Shown here: positions 6,433 through 14,483 of the stretch, in pieces
How positions within the stretch are numbered: position 1 is the first letter of the stretch
Layout of the letters: every line of letters begins with the position of its first letter
Source: a virus
Length of the DNA stretch: 29,215 nt
IMG/VR virus record: IMGVR_UViG_3300044691_000848
Location: 1 to 29,215 of that record
Reading direction: 5' to 3' (one strand)
Notes under the pieces: generated by a model
The model's database searches: none
What the model was told of the DNA's origin: nothing
Seen by the model: the letters and a program-made list of their open reading frames with translations, nothing else
Program-made: the position numbers and the translations under genes

Positions 6433-9400
6433 CAGCTCATCGCCGCCAATCGCCAGGTGACTTCGTTGGTGACCGAGGAAGCGAGCTGTCCATCAGGCAC
6501 ATCAGCGCCGTAAATCGTGATACCGCCCCAGTTGTGGGTGATGCCACCGGACATGAGGCCTTCGTGCTGGGCTGCCTTGGTCAGAAGACCAGCAGTGCGC
6601 GCAGAACCGTTGAGCGGCGCGAACACTTCAGGCACGCTCGCGTCACCGGCCCACTTGAACGTGCCGGGCTGGACCACCGTTGCCAGCCCGTTGAACGAGT
6701 TCGACGCCGTAGGGGTCGGGAACCCGCCATCGGCGAAGCCCTTGCTCGGCGCGTACAGGTTGCCGTCCGCGTTCATCGATCCACGACCACCAGTGCCCAC
6801 GCCGACGTTGGCGTAGCCACCGACGGTGGTGATGTGGATCGTGGCCACCCGGCCGTTGATGTCGTTGACCAAGCTGGTCACCGACGCGAAAGCGGCACTC
6901 GTGTTCGCGTTGACGTTGGCGTCCGCCCACGTGCCGTCAGTGTTGCGCTTCCACGTCCCCACCGCGCCCGCCGCCGGGTCGGTGTTGGTATAGGTGGTCG
7001 TCTTCGCGCCGGTCGAGTCGGTGGTCGTCACCCACGTCCGCACCAGGTTGGTCGCCGGGTTGGTGTCGGTCGTCGTGGTGGTGTTCCCCACCGTGCTGGT
7101 GGTGGATTCCTTCCACGCGACCACCGCTTGCCCGGCGGGCACCGTGTTGGCGTAGACCGTCGTCGTGGCGTTGCTGGTCCCGACTTCATGCAAGAGGTTG
7201 TTGGCTGCGTCCCTCCCTGGCTGGGTGTTGGCGAACACCTGGAATTTCCCGTTCGGCAGCTTCACCACCGTGTCGCCAAGACTGCCGAGAGCCTCGATCG
7301 CCTTGTCCGTCAACGCGTCCACCGCGATCGACTTACCCGGGGGCAGCGCGGCCAGCTTCGTGGTGATGTCGGTCAGCTGCGCCTGGGTTTCCTTATCGCC
7401 CTCAAGGCCCAACTCAGTGATGATCTTGTTAGGGATCAGTCCATAATGATCGGCCAGCACCTTCGCCTGGTCGGCACTGAGACCCATCGCCGTGACCTGC
7501 TTGATGAACTGGCCACGCATGTCACCGAGCTTTATGGACATCTCTCCAGCGCTCGCCCCGGAATCCTTCAGCGACTGCCCATAGGCGGCGAAGTCGTTGG
7601 CCTGCTTGACCGTGACCGCATACAGGTCCCCACCGGCCTTAGTGGCGGTGTTGACCGCGCCCGTGTTGTCGATCAGGTCCTTGGTGTGACCCTTGAGACT
7701 GTCCTTTTTCAAGGTAGTGTCGATCGCACGCAGGTCGGCGTTCCAGGTGTTCAGCGCGTCCTCGACGGACGGCTTCTCCCCCGCGAGGGTCCGCAGCACC
7801 GTAATCAGCGCCTGGCCCTTGGAGACGACATCCCCGCCAGCGGTGTTGAGCCCGCTGAAGGCTGTGGTCAGCTCCCCCGACGCGACACTCGCCGCGTACA
7901 TCGCGGGAGTGGTCGCCCTCGACACCTGCGAAGAAACCTTGTCCTGTGCCGAGGTCAGGTCCACCGAAGACTGAGCGGCCTTGTCGAGGTCCGCCGCGAG
8001 CTGGCTGATCACTTGACCGGCGTTGCCGTTGGCCTGGAGGCTCTGCTTCTGCGAATCGGTGAGGTGATCGACGTGCATCCGGTTCGCGTCGTACGCCTTC
8101 GTTAGGTCATTGATCGACCCGCCGGTCTGCACGATCTGGACGTAGTCGTCGTACATCGCCTTCTTCGACGCCTCGGATCCCTCGCCCGCGTAGATGATCG
8201 CCTTGCCGTGATCGAGCGTGGTTTGGATGGCGAGCTTCCGGGCCGCCGTGTCGCCGGTGATCGCGGCCGTCCACGTCTGCTGTGAGATTCCCGCCGCCGC
8301 AGCGTTGTTGGCCAGGTTCCCGTCAGCGGCCTGCTTCGCAACCGACGCCTGAACGTTGGCCCCGATCGCCTGGCCGTCCTTGATGTACGCCTGCGTCAGG
8401 TCGTTGACTATCTGCTTGTTAGCCGCGGCACGCTGCGCGGCCTCCTGTGCGTGCTTGCCCCAGAGGTCCAGCAGCAGCCCACCGCCGATCAGCGCGAGGC
8501 CGAGAGGGTTGAAGCCCGACGACGCGACCGCGCCGACTCCGGCCTTCAGCTTGTCCGTGACGCTGGTAGCGCCGGACACTGCGGTCTTGAATGGACTGGT
8601 CTTGTTCCCGGCTTCGTCCAGCGACGTGGCGAACGCGCCGATACCCAGACCGGTGCCCGCCAAGCTGGTGCCGAACAGCTTCGCCATCGCGTTCGAGGCG
8701 CCGAGCGCGCCGGTCGCCTGCCCCAGTGGGCCAGCCCAGCCGCCGAGCAGGCTGACGAACCCCTGCACGATGCTCAGGCCACCGCTGACAGTCCCCAGGA
8801 ACCCGGACGCTGCGCCTTGCAGCGCGGGCATTCCGCCGCCACCCGATGTGAGGCTGACGATGATGGACTCCACCTGAGACAGGGCTCCGCTGAACTGCGG
8901 GAGCACCGCGTGCGAGCCGTTGGCCAGGTTGGCAAGCAGCGTGCCTAGGAAGCCTTCGAGGTTGCGGACGATCCCGCCGAGGTCGGTCAGCCCCTGCTCG
9001 GCTCCGTGCGAGCCGGAGGCCAGGTTGACGAACATGTCCGAGAGCCCGGCGCCGGTCTGACCCGCGAGCGATCGCAAGCCGTCCAGAGGCCCCTTGGAGG
9101 AGTCGACGGCGACGAGCATCCCGGGCATCGCGCCCGTCGCGAAGTCGTCGACGGCACCGGTCAGTTGGAGGACAGAGCCCCTCGAGTCCGCCATGGTCCG
9201 GCCGATGACAGGGCTCAGCTTGTCGAACGTGTCACCGACCTGGCCGACCGCATCGATCAGCGTGCCCTTAAGCGGCTGCGCCATCTCCAGCGTCGAGGAC
9301 TTGACGTGTGTGGTCAGCCCGACGAACGCGGCTGACACCTGCTGGTCAGAAATCAGGGCGGCAGTGGCGATCCCGGCGAACAGCAACGGCACGGCCGAGA

Positions 9401-9764
9401 GCGCGAGTCCCGCTCCAGCCGCACCGATCGCGGCAGCGGCCGGGAGACCGACGGCAAGACCGGCGAACGCCAGCGCGCTGAACTGCGCGTTGGCCTTGTC
9501 GGCGGTCTTCGACATCTCGTCGTCGACCTTTTTGCCGGTCTGCTTCAGCGACTCCTCGTCGACTTCAGTCCGGATCTTCGCCTTTGAGCCGGCCTCGATC
9601 TTGTCCTTGATGAGTTTGGTGTTCTCGGGGTCCTTGAGCGCCGTCTTGAGGTCGACGCCCTTCTCGCCCTCAAGCCGCGCGCGGATGAGCTGCTCGTCGC
9701 CGGACGTGTTGTCCCGCAGGTTGACCTCTACGTACGCGCCTGCGATCTTGAAGTCGTCAGCCAC
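6432..9764 (-). CDS. Tail tape measure protein (1110 aa)
   Basis: This is the longest gene of the window and lies just after the G/GT chaperone pair, the standard place for the tape measure. It is mostly helical. A long Ala/Gly-rich hydrophobic segment (about residues 96-138) could enter the membrane, and further hydrophobic Gly/Ala stretches follow near 310-450. Residues about 841-975 hold four to five degenerate repeats of about 25-30 residues, each with an NTxP or TNP core followed by Thr-rich sequence (FANTQPG, YANTVPAG, TDTNPATN, YTNTDPAAG). The start is GTG at 9764 behind AAGGGGGTGG. At about 1.5 angstrom per residue, a known rule for these proteins, the tail would be roughly 165 nm long. 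Confidence 0.9.
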   Translation of the reverse strand: MADDFKIAGAYVEVNLRDNTSGDEQLIRARLEGEKGVDLKTALKDPENTKLIKDKIEAGSKAKIRTEVDEESLKQTGKKVDDEMSKTADKANAQFSALAFAGLAVGLPAAAAIGAAGAGLALSAVPLLFAGIATAALISDQQVSAAFVGLTTHVKSSTLEMAQPLKGTLIDAVGQVGDTFDKLSPVIGRTMADSRGSVLQLTGAVDDFATGAMPGMLVAVDSSKGPLDGLRSLAGQTGAGLSDMFVNLASGSHGAEQGLTDLGGIVRNLEGFLGTLLANLANGSHAVLPQFSGALSQVESIIVSLTSGGGGMPALQGAASGFLGTVSGGLSIVQGFVSLLGGWAGPLGQATGALGASNAMAKLFGTSLAGTGLGIGAFATSLDEAGNKTSPFKTAVSGATSVTDKLKAGVGAVASSGFNPLGLALIGGGLLLDLWGKHAQEAAQRAAANKQIVNDLTQAYIKDGQAIGANVQASVAKQAADGNLANNAAAAGISQQTWTAAITGDTAARKLAIQTTLDHGKAIIYAGEGSEASKKAMYDDYVQIVQTGGSINDLTKAYDANRMHVDHLTDSQKQSLQANGNAGQVISQLAADLDKAAQSSVDLTSAQDKVSSQVSRATTPAMYAASVASGELTTAFSGLNTAGGDVVSKGQALITVLRTLAGEKPSVEDALNTWNADLRAIDTTLKKDSLKGHTKDLIDNTGAVNTATKAGGDLYAVTVKQANDFAAYGQSLKDSGASAGEMSIKLGDMRGQFIKQVTAMGLSADQAKVLADHYGLIPNKIITELGLEGDKETQAQLTDITTKLAALPPGKSIAVDALTDKAIEALGSLGDTVVKLPNGKFQVFANTQPGRDAANNLLHEVGTSNATTTVYANTVPAGQAVVAWKESTTSTVGNTTTTTDTNPATNLVRTWVTTTDSTGAKTTTYTNTDPAAGAVGTWKRNTDGTWADANVNANTSAAFASVTSLVNDINGRVATIHITTVGGYANVGVGTGGRGSMNADGNLYAPSKGFADGGFPTPTASNSFNGLATVVQPGTFKWAGDASVPEVFAPLNGSARTAGLLTKAAQHEGLMSGGITHNWGGITIYGADVPDGQLASSVTNEVTWRLAAMS

Positions 9765-9775
9765 GCGCCACCCCC

Positions 9776-10491
9776 TTAGCTGAAGTCGAAGACCGCCGCT
9801 TGGCCAGCGGCAGGGAGTGGCCCGTACAGGGCGGAATTCATAACGCCGGGGCTCATGGGTTCCGGATCCGGCACAGCCGCTGAGTCGTCCTCTGCGGGCT
9901 CGTCCGCCGCCGTCCGGACGGCGTACGCGACTGCGCCGCCATAGAGCGGCAGGCGAACCATGCGCGGCAGGAACACCGCCGCGGGAACCTCGTCGAGGCC
10001 GCCGATTCGGTGGTATACCGACATGTCTGAGAGAACGTCATCGAGGTGGGTGAAGAACCAGCCGACGGCGCTTAGTCGTTCGTGCCACTCGGCGGCGATG
10101 CTTTTGGGAAGGCACCGTCCGGCATGATCCGGTCCACCAGCGCGTTGAGCACGGTCGTCATGTCTGCGGGCGTGAGCGTCTCGCACGCCTGCAACGCGGT
10201 CCACGCTTCCGGCTCCAGCAGCTTCTCAGCTGCGAACGCCAGTGCAGCGGTCTCGCCCTGGGTGGTGGCGAGGTTGAAGGCGCGCAGCGACCAGGACGGC
10301 GGCACCTTGCGGGGGATGGTGTAGACCGCGTCACCGATGGCGAACAGCGGTTCCCGGTCGGCGATCATCGCGGCGATCACGGCGTCGTTCTCCGCGCGGT
10401 CGAGCCGGAGGACACCATCCGGCAGCGGCGCGGGCTTGGGCTTGGCGGCCGCCGGCTTGGACGCGGCGGTCTTGCGGGTACGAGGGGGCAT
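9776..10491 (-). CDS. Tail assembly chaperone GT (frameshift product, 238 aa)
   Basis: This is the long form made by a programmed -1 frameshift from the G frame into the overlapping T frame. Residues 1-130 are shared with G; after the slip at CCCAAAA (minus strand, 10108 to 10102) translation continues as SIAAEWHERLSAVGWF and ends at 9776 after 108 more residues. The T part is acidic at its end. In lambda and many siphophages G and GT keep the tape measure soluble and recruit tail tube subunits. The T frame has no good start of its own near the slip site; an internal ATG (10024) would cut off the conserved part. Confidence 0.85.
10072..10491 (-). CDS. Tail assembly chaperone G (139 aa)
   Basis: This is the short chaperone form read without frameshift and ending at TAA 10074-10072. 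It starts at ATG 10491, eight bases after AGGAGAG; an upstream start at 10533 is possible but lacks that site. The N-terminus (about 1-32) is Lys/Pro/Ala-rich and basic; the rest is helical. It lies between the tail tube gene and the tape measure, the conserved place for G. It is expected to be made in excess over GT. Confidence 0.85.
   Translation of the reverse strand: MPPRTRKTAASKPAAAKPKPAPLPDGVLRLDRAENDAVIAAMIADREPLFAIGDAVYTIPRKVPPSWSLRAFNLATTQGETAALAFAAEKLLEPEAWTALQACETLTPADMTTVLNALVDRIMPDGAFPKASPPSGTND
10102..10108 (-). promoter_or_regulatory. Programmed -1 ribosomal frameshift site
   Basis: On the minus strand the heptamer CCCAAAA stands in the frame C CCA AAA, the X XXY YYZ form needed for a -1 slip, at codons 129-130 of G. 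The -1 frame downstream is open for 108 codons and encodes the T domain, while the zero frame stops 10 codons later. This is the known strategy of tail chaperones in long-tailed phages. Confidence 0.85.
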
Positions 10492-10523
10492 GGCTGCTCT
10501 CCTGACAGAGGGTGGAAACGGGA

Positions 10524-10569
10524 GCAGCCCCACCCCGCGCGGCGTCAGGACCGCGAGGGATGGGGCTGC
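10524..10569 (-). terminator. Stem-loop between tail tube and chaperone G
   Basis: GCAGCCCCA at 10524-10532 pairs exactly with 10561-10569, and inner CCC/GGG and GCG/CGC steps lengthen the stem. It lies 14 bp after the tail tube stop and 32 bp before the G start. On the minus strand it is followed by TCCCGTTT. It may be a partial terminator or a 3' stabiliser that lets the tail tube message exceed its downstream genes. Confidence 0.6.
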
Positions 10570-10582
10570 GACTGGGGAACGA

Positions 10583-11185
10583 TCAGCTGGACTGCGGGTC
10601 GATGACCCGGATCGGGCTGATCGTCTCGGACACGAAGTACGCCTTGTACTGGACGGCGAGCACCTGCTGAGTCTTCTTGTCCCACATCAGGGAGGTCTTG
10701 CCCGTCGGCAGCAGCTTGCGCAGGATCGCCCGGCGTCGCTGCGGGATGCCGCTGGTGCTCTGCGGACCGAGGCCGTCGATCAGCAGGGACCGGTAGGTCG
10801 GCAGGTTCGCCGTCTGCCCGGCGTTGAGCTCCATGTAGGAGTAGCCCGAGCCGGTCACCGCCGGGGTCATGTTCCACGCGGAGTTCAAGCTCGTCTGGGT
10901 CATCTCGGTCATGTTGATCGAGACCAGGATTTCCCGGGCGGTCATCCGGCCGTCGAGCGCGTCAACCAGCTGGTCGCCGGAGAGGTCGGTGAAGGTCGGG
11001 TTCACATCGATGGACGTGCCGCCCAGCGTGATGCCGGTGTCGTACCAGCCCGCCGAGGCGGCCGGGGTGGTGTTGAGGTTCGCCAGCCCAGGCTCGATCG
11101 CCAGCGTCGGGTCGAAGACGTTGAGGTAGGCCCGAGCCGGGCCGAGGACGAGGTTGCCGGGCGTCAGCCCAGAGGTTCCAGCCAT
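10583..11185 (-). CDS. Major tail protein (tail tube, 200 aa)
   Basis: This protein polymerises into the tail tube. It has the length and composition usual for siphophage tube proteins: an N-terminal segment NLVLGPARAYLN, many Thr/Gly-rich beta strands and a C-terminal strand pair (VLAVQYKAYFVSE). It lies between the tail terminator and the chaperone genes, as in lambda-like order. Unlike most genes here it is bounded by gaps of 61 and 91 bp, each with a hairpin. It starts with ATG at 11185. Confidence 0.85.
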   Translation of the reverse strand: MAGTSGLTPGNLVLGPARAYLNVFDPTLAIEPGLANLNTTPAASAGWYDTGITLGGTSIDVNPTFTDLSGDQLVDALDGRMTAREILVSINMTEMTQTSLNSAWNMTPAVTGSGYSYMELNAGQTANLPTYRSLLIDGLGPQSTSGIPQRRRAILRKLLPTGKTSLMWDKKTQQVLAVQYKAYFVSETISPIRVIDPQSS

Positions 11186-11207
11186 GTTCTTTCACTCCAC
11201 AATGGAC

Positions 11208-11247
11208 AGGGGATCAACGATCCCGAAGGTGTTCTCGGTGATCCCCT
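11208..11247 (-). terminator. Stem-loop between tail terminator gene and tail tube gene
   Basis: AGGGGATCA at 11208-11216 is complementary to 11239-11247, a perfect 9-bp stem with a 22-nt loop that includes further short pairings. It touches the stop codon of the tail terminator gene and precedes the tail tube start. There is no T-run. The outer sequence TGATCCCCTCACGGG is closely similar to that of the hairpin upstream of the capsid gene, which suggests a shared element. Confidence 0.6.
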
Positions 11248-11699
11248 CACGGGGTGCTTGGAATGAAAGGCGACCAGTTCAGCACCACGTCCAGCGTGAC
11301 GATGGCCCAGTCGCCGTTGTCGCCGTACACCCGTCGTGGCTCTCCCACGACGTAGGCGGTGTAGACGGTGGCGTGCTCGTCGGCTGGCAGCACCAGCGCC
11401 AATTCGTTGGAGACGTAAGTGCCCGCCCGGATCGCTTCAGCCAGGTTGCGAGCCTTCTCCCACGGCGGCCGGTCCGTGCCGGGCTGGTTGGCCCAGCATT
11501 GGTAGGTGATGACCGGCGCGCCGAGACGGAAATTCGCCTCGCTCGATCCGCCGGCCACAGTGACCGTGACGAACCCGCTCGCCGTCCACGACGCGGAGTC
11601 GCGCGGCAAGACCGGGTCGACCATGTCCGCGGTGATGCCCGGACACGTCGCAGCCCAGGCCGCGGCCACGGTCTCTGACGTGGCGTAGACGAAGACCAT
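11247..11699 (-). CDS. Tail terminator / tail completion protein (150 aa)
   Basis: This protein probably caps the head-proximal end of the finished tail tube. It is the gene directly before the tail tube and after the HK97 gp10-like gene, the usual place for tail terminators. It has an alpha/beta pattern: an N-terminal helix, strands around FVTVTVAGG and ITYQCWA, a helix KARNLAEAIRA near residues 82-92, and a final strand DWAIVTLDVVLNW. It is coupled to the upstream gene by a one-base TGATG overlap. The family call rests on fold pattern and order. Confidence 0.65.
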   Translation of the reverse strand: MVFVYATSETVAAAWAATCPGITADMVDPVLPRDSASWTASGFVTVTVAGGSSEANFRLGAPVITYQCWANQPGTDRPPWEKARNLAEAIRAGTYVSNELALVLPADEHATVYTAYVVGEPRRVYGDNGDWAIVTLDVVLNWSPFIPSTP

Positions 11700-12019
11700 C
11701 AGACGCCTCGCTTCCGATACAGCGCGGGCCGTAGGTACGGCTGCGGCGGCACGACATCGCCAGTGAAGACCGTGACGCCTTCAGGCCCCGCGTACGCGAC
11801 GCGGTGCCCCTCCTCGACGTACAGGCCGTAATTCAGGTCCGTACCAACGCGGCCGGTGTCACCGCGGATCTCGCTATCCAGCGAATCCCGCAGGTGCCCG
11901 GTGTCGACCGGGCACGCAGCCTTCGCATCCACCAGCACCTCACCGACGACGCGAGCCAGCAGCTCGCGCATGTCCTCGGCGATCTTCTCCCGCCAGCCGC
12001 CGTCTTCGACGTACTCCAC
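11699..12019 (-). CDS. HK97 gp10-like head-tail joining protein (106 aa)
   Basis: The pattern of an N-terminal helix ending in AACPVDTGHLRDSL (residues about 34-47), then YGLYVEEGHR (about 64-73) and a final QPYLRPAL (about 93-100), is the typical signature of HK97 gp10-like proteins, which join head and tail in siphophages. It starts with GTG at 12019 behind GGGGGGTG and ends in a TGATG overlap with the tail terminator gene. Length is normal for the family. Confidence 0.8.
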   Translation of the reverse strand: MEYVEDGGWREKIAEDMRELLARVVGEVLVDAKAACPVDTGHLRDSLDSEIRGDTGRVGTDLNYGLYVEEGHRVAYAGPEGVTVFTGDVVPPQPYLRPALYRKRGV

Positions 12020-12022
12020 GGC

Positions 12023-12370
12023 TCACCCCCCGTCGTCGCCGACTCGCTTGAGGTCGAGCACCACATCCGGTGTCCGGGCCGGCGTGCGCGGCCGGGTCAC
12101 GTTCTGCACGGCGTACAGCACGCCGTTGCGGTCGTCGCGGATCCGGTCGCCGGTCAGGATGTCCGTAGTGGACGGAACCGTGCCGGTGACCATGCGGACG
12201 ACCCGCGGTGTCTGCGTGGCCGGATCCCACACCCGCGAGCCGCGTTCCTCAATCGAAGCCAGCACATCCGTATAGAGCGCGACTGTGTTGTTGGGCACCG
12301 GGTTCCCGTAGTCCGGGTCCGGCGTCGTGCCGCGGAAGATCGACGCCCGGCACGTCGCGAGCGCCCACAT
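12023..12370 (-). CDS. Head closure (stopper-like) protein (115 aa)
   Basis: A small beta-rich protein with DPDYGNPVPNN near residues 18-28, a strand-rich middle and GDRIRDDRNGVLYAVQNV near 74-91, the pattern of head closure proteins that plug the connector below the adaptor. It lies between the adaptor gene (TGATG overlap at 12370) and the gp10-like gene (3 bp gap). The name is based on order and this pattern; sequences of this class vary strongly. Confidence 0.6.
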   Translation of the reverse strand: MWALATCRASIFRGTTPDPDYGNPVPNNTVALYTDVLASIEERGSRVWDPATQTPRVVRMVTGTVPSTTDILTGDRIRDDRNGVLYAVQNVTRPRTPARTPDVVLDLKRVGDDGG

Positions 12371-12807
12371 CAGAGCGGCTCGTAGTGGTTATAGCCCGGC
12401 AGGTGGTTGTCGTCGTACCGGCTGAAGTTCCGCTCGTCGCCAGCCCGCACGTGCAGGGAGCGCGACTTGAGCCACGAGACCCGCCTGAGCGCGCTCTTGG
12501 CGAACGGTGCCAACTCCAGCGAGGAGTCGGTGAAAATCGTCTTGTTCGTCGAGCCACCGGCTTCGGTGACCTCGATGCGGTCGAACGCGTCGGGCTGGTC
12601 CACCAGCCACGCCGCCTGGTAGGCCACGGCAAGTTTGAGCCAGTACTGATCGCGGGTACCGATTCCCGCCACGTCGGCAGGAAGCCGACCAGCGCGCAGG
12701 TCGATGGTGGCCTGTGCGCGGAGCACGTCGTCATCGTCGACAACCTTCTTCGCGTACGTGAGCACGTCGGCGGCCGTCGCCCAGGTGGTCGGAGTTGGTC
12801 CAGTCAC
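12370..12807 (-). CDS. Head-tail adaptor protein (145 aa)
   Basis: A helical protein with TWATAADVLTYAK (residues 7-19) and a helix bundle containing DQYWLKLAVAYQAAWLVDQ (about 53-71), the usual look of connector adaptors that bind below the portal. It follows the major capsid gene, as expected. It starts with GTG at 12807, preceded by GAGGAGG at good distance. The gap of 64 bp from the capsid gene contains a hairpin. Confidence 0.65.
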   Translation of the reverse strand: MTGPTPTTWATAADVLTYAKKVVDDDDVLRAQATIDLRAGRLPADVAGIGTRDQYWLKLAVAYQAAWLVDQPDAFDRIEVTEAGGSTNKTIFTDSSLELAPFAKSALRRVSWLKSRSLHVRAGDERNFSRYDDNHLPGYNHYEPL

Positions 12808-12825
12808 TGTGCCTCCTCACGGCGA

Positions 12826-12857
12826 AGGGGCCACGCAGCCGTAGCTACGCGGCCCCT
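12826..12857 (-). terminator. Stem-loop downstream of the major capsid gene
   Basis: AGGGGCC at 12826-12832 pairs with GGCCCCT at 12851-12857; the interior includes a GTAGCTAC palindrome. On the minus strand it follows the capsid stop by 14 bp and is followed by TTCG. It could be a partial terminator or 3' stabilising structure for the capsid message. Confidence 0.6.
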
Positions 12858-12871
12858 CACACGGTCGTAGG

Positions 12872-13810
12872 TCAGTTCTTGACCAGCATCGAGAACGCAC
12901 CCGGCGCGCCCGGCGCGAACGCCTTGCGGGCACGGAAGTACAGGACGTTCTCGTCGGTGTCGACGCCGATACCGGTCTCGGTGTCCTGGAAGTTGACGCC
13001 GAGCGGGATCCGGTCGCCGACCTGAAGGAACTGGCGGTTCCCGAAGGTGATGAACGGCGCGCCGCTCGGGCTGTCGGAACCGACCGCGCTGGTCTTGGAG
13101 CCCATGCTCCACTGGAGCGTGTAGCCGAAGACCGAGAGACGGCCGCCCTGACCACCACCCGCGTCACCAGCGGACGACTCGTTGAAGATCGGCTCGCCCG
13201 TGGTGCTCTTGATCTTGCGCAGAACACCGGCGAAGCTCGGGTGCGCGATCACCACCGTCTCGGACGGGTCGAAGAAGTCGCCCTGCTCGTACAGGCCGAG
13301 CGCGTCGCTCAGACCGTCGTAGGTGATGCCGCCCGTGCCCGCCAGGGTCAGGTTGGAGTTGCCGGTGTAGCCGGTCACCGTGTCGTTCTGCGTCAGCAGG
13401 TAGTACAGGGAGTCGAAGCCCCACCCGCTGGTGCCCTTCGCGGCGGTGATGCCCAGGCACACGTTGTCGAACAGCTTCGCGTACGAAGTGCCCGCGTCCA
13501 GGCTCTTGGTCTTCACGATCGACGCGATCGAGTCCTTCATGTCCTCGTCGGCGACGGTGACCTTGCCACCGATCTTGTCGGTGTTGAGCAGCACCGAGTC
13601 GTTGCCCGAGCTGTCCGCCGGGGCCGAGGTGGACCTGGCCCACCGGCCCAGGTGCACGCCGCCCGAGCGCGGGGTGTACTTGGTGTTCGAGCCCATCGGC
13701 ACGTGGTGACCGAACTGCTCCACCGCCGAGGTCTGCTTCACCTTCTGGATGACCTCGGGGTTGGTCTCGATCGGGATCCAGCCAGCACCCGTAAACGTCA
13801 CTGCGGCCAT
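12872..13810 (-). CDS. Major capsid protein, HK97 fold (312 aa)
   Basis: The length, place after a scaffold gene and sequence are those of an HK97-type capsid subunit. Features are the N-terminal arm with SAVEQFGHHVPMG (about 28-40), the helix with AGTSYAKLFDNVCLG (about 106-120), the mid-domain ETVVIAHPSFAGVLRKIK (about 184-201) and the C-terminal strand NVLYFRARKAFAPG. No long N-terminal delta domain is seen, which fits a separate scaffold. Gaps of 94 and 64 bp on either side, each with a hairpin, make it stand out from the overlapping neighbours. The ribosome site ATGGAGC lies 7 bp before the ATG. Confidence 0.88.
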   Translation of the reverse strand: MAAVTFTGAGWIPIETNPEVIQKVKQTSAVEQFGHHVPMGSNTKYTPRSGGVHLGRWARSTSAPADSSGNDSVLLNTDKIGGKVTVADEDMKDSIASIVKTKSLDAGTSYAKLFDNVCLGITAAKGTSGWGFDSLYYLLTQNDTVTGYTGNSNLTLAGTGGITYDGLSDALGLYEQGDFFDPSETVVIAHPSFAGVLRKIKSTTGEPIFNESSAGDAGGGQGGRLSVFGYTLQWSMGSKTSAVGSDSPSGAPFITFGNRQFLQVGDRIPLGVNFQDTETGIGVDTDENVLYFRARKAFAPGAPGAFSMLVKN

Positions 13811-13825
13811 GATTGTTGCTCCATT

Positions 13826-13864
13826 CGTGAGGGGTCAGAAAAGGGATGCCGCTGATCCCTCACG
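13826..13864 (-). promoter_or_regulatory. Stem-loop upstream of the major capsid gene
   Basis: CGTGAGGGGTCAG at 13826-13838 pairs with 13852-13864 over 13 positions with one G.T wobble and a 13-nt loop. It lies 16 bp upstream of the capsid start in the message. Its right arm (TGATCCCTCACGGG) resembles that at 11239. It could be a processing site leaving a protective 5' stem, or a scaffold-gene terminator. Confidence 0.65.
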
Positions 13865-13904
13865 GGCTGCGACGGGTGCGCCTCACGGCGCGGCTTGTGG
13901 TGGG

Positions 13905-14450
13905 TCAGCCGCCGTGTCGGGCGGCGATGATGTCCCAGGGAGCCTGGGATTCCTCGGCGGGCTGTCGGCCGCCAGCGGCCAGCTTCCCGGGCCGCGGCGG
14001 GGTTCCACCCTCGGCCTTGAAGAACTCGGGGTACTCGGCCTTGACGCGCTTGACTTCCGCGTCGAGACCGGCGATCTCGCCCTTCTCGTCAATGTCCAAC
14101 TTGGACACGTCGAGCAGCCCAGCCAAGGCGGCCACGCGGTCCGTCTTGGCGTCGGCTTCAAGCAGGGCGGACTTCGCCGACGCGCGGATCGCGGTCGGCT
14201 TGTAGACCGAGGTGGCCTCTTCCAGCGCCTCACGCTTCACGCGCTCGGCGTCGGTCTCGTTCTTGCGTTCCAGCTCGGTGATCTTCACGCGGCGGCCGGC
14301 GCTCTCCGCATTGGCCGCGCTCAGCTTCGCCTGGACCGCTTCGTACTCCGCTTTGGTCGGCGGCTTCCACTCCTCGACGGCAGGCACGACCGGGGCCACA
14401 ACGGGCGCGGCAGGCACGACGGGCGGGGTGGTGGGGTTTTCCTCAGCCAT
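13905..14450 (-). CDS. Capsid scaffold protein (181 aa)
   Basis: The protein guides assembly of the procapsid. It has a Pro/Val-rich N-terminus (about 1-30), a long charged helix with coiled-coil spacing (about 32-85, AEYEAVQAKLSAANAES), a helical middle and a polar Gly/Pro/Arg C-terminus that would touch the capsid protein. Position immediately before the capsid gene and high Glu/Lys content match phage scaffolds. ATG 14450 is preferred over GTG 14453 because AGAGG is then better spaced. Confidence 0.8.
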   Translation of the reverse strand: MAEENPTTPPVVPAAPVVAPVVPAVEEWKPPTKAEYEAVQAKLSAANAESAGRRVKITELERKNETDAERVKREALEEATSVYKPTAIRASAKSALLEADAKTDRVAALAGLLDVSKLDIDEKGEIAGLDAEVKRVKAEYPEFFKAEGGTPPRPGKLAAGGRQPAEESQAPWDIIAARHGG

Positions 14451-14483
14451 CACGGCCTCTTTCCTGGTTGTCGCCCTCGCGGG

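Noticed and set aside
6534-8105. Long plus-strand frame (523 codons) opposite the tape measure gene
   Set aside because: Antisense shadow of a GC-rich gene: Arg/Gly/Val-rich product with no domains, and the minus-strand frame is the longer, recognisable tape measure.
9776-10204. T frame as a separate gene with its own start
   Set aside because: The upstream frame part is a shadow of G and no good ribosome site precedes a start; the in-frame CCCAAAA explains it better.
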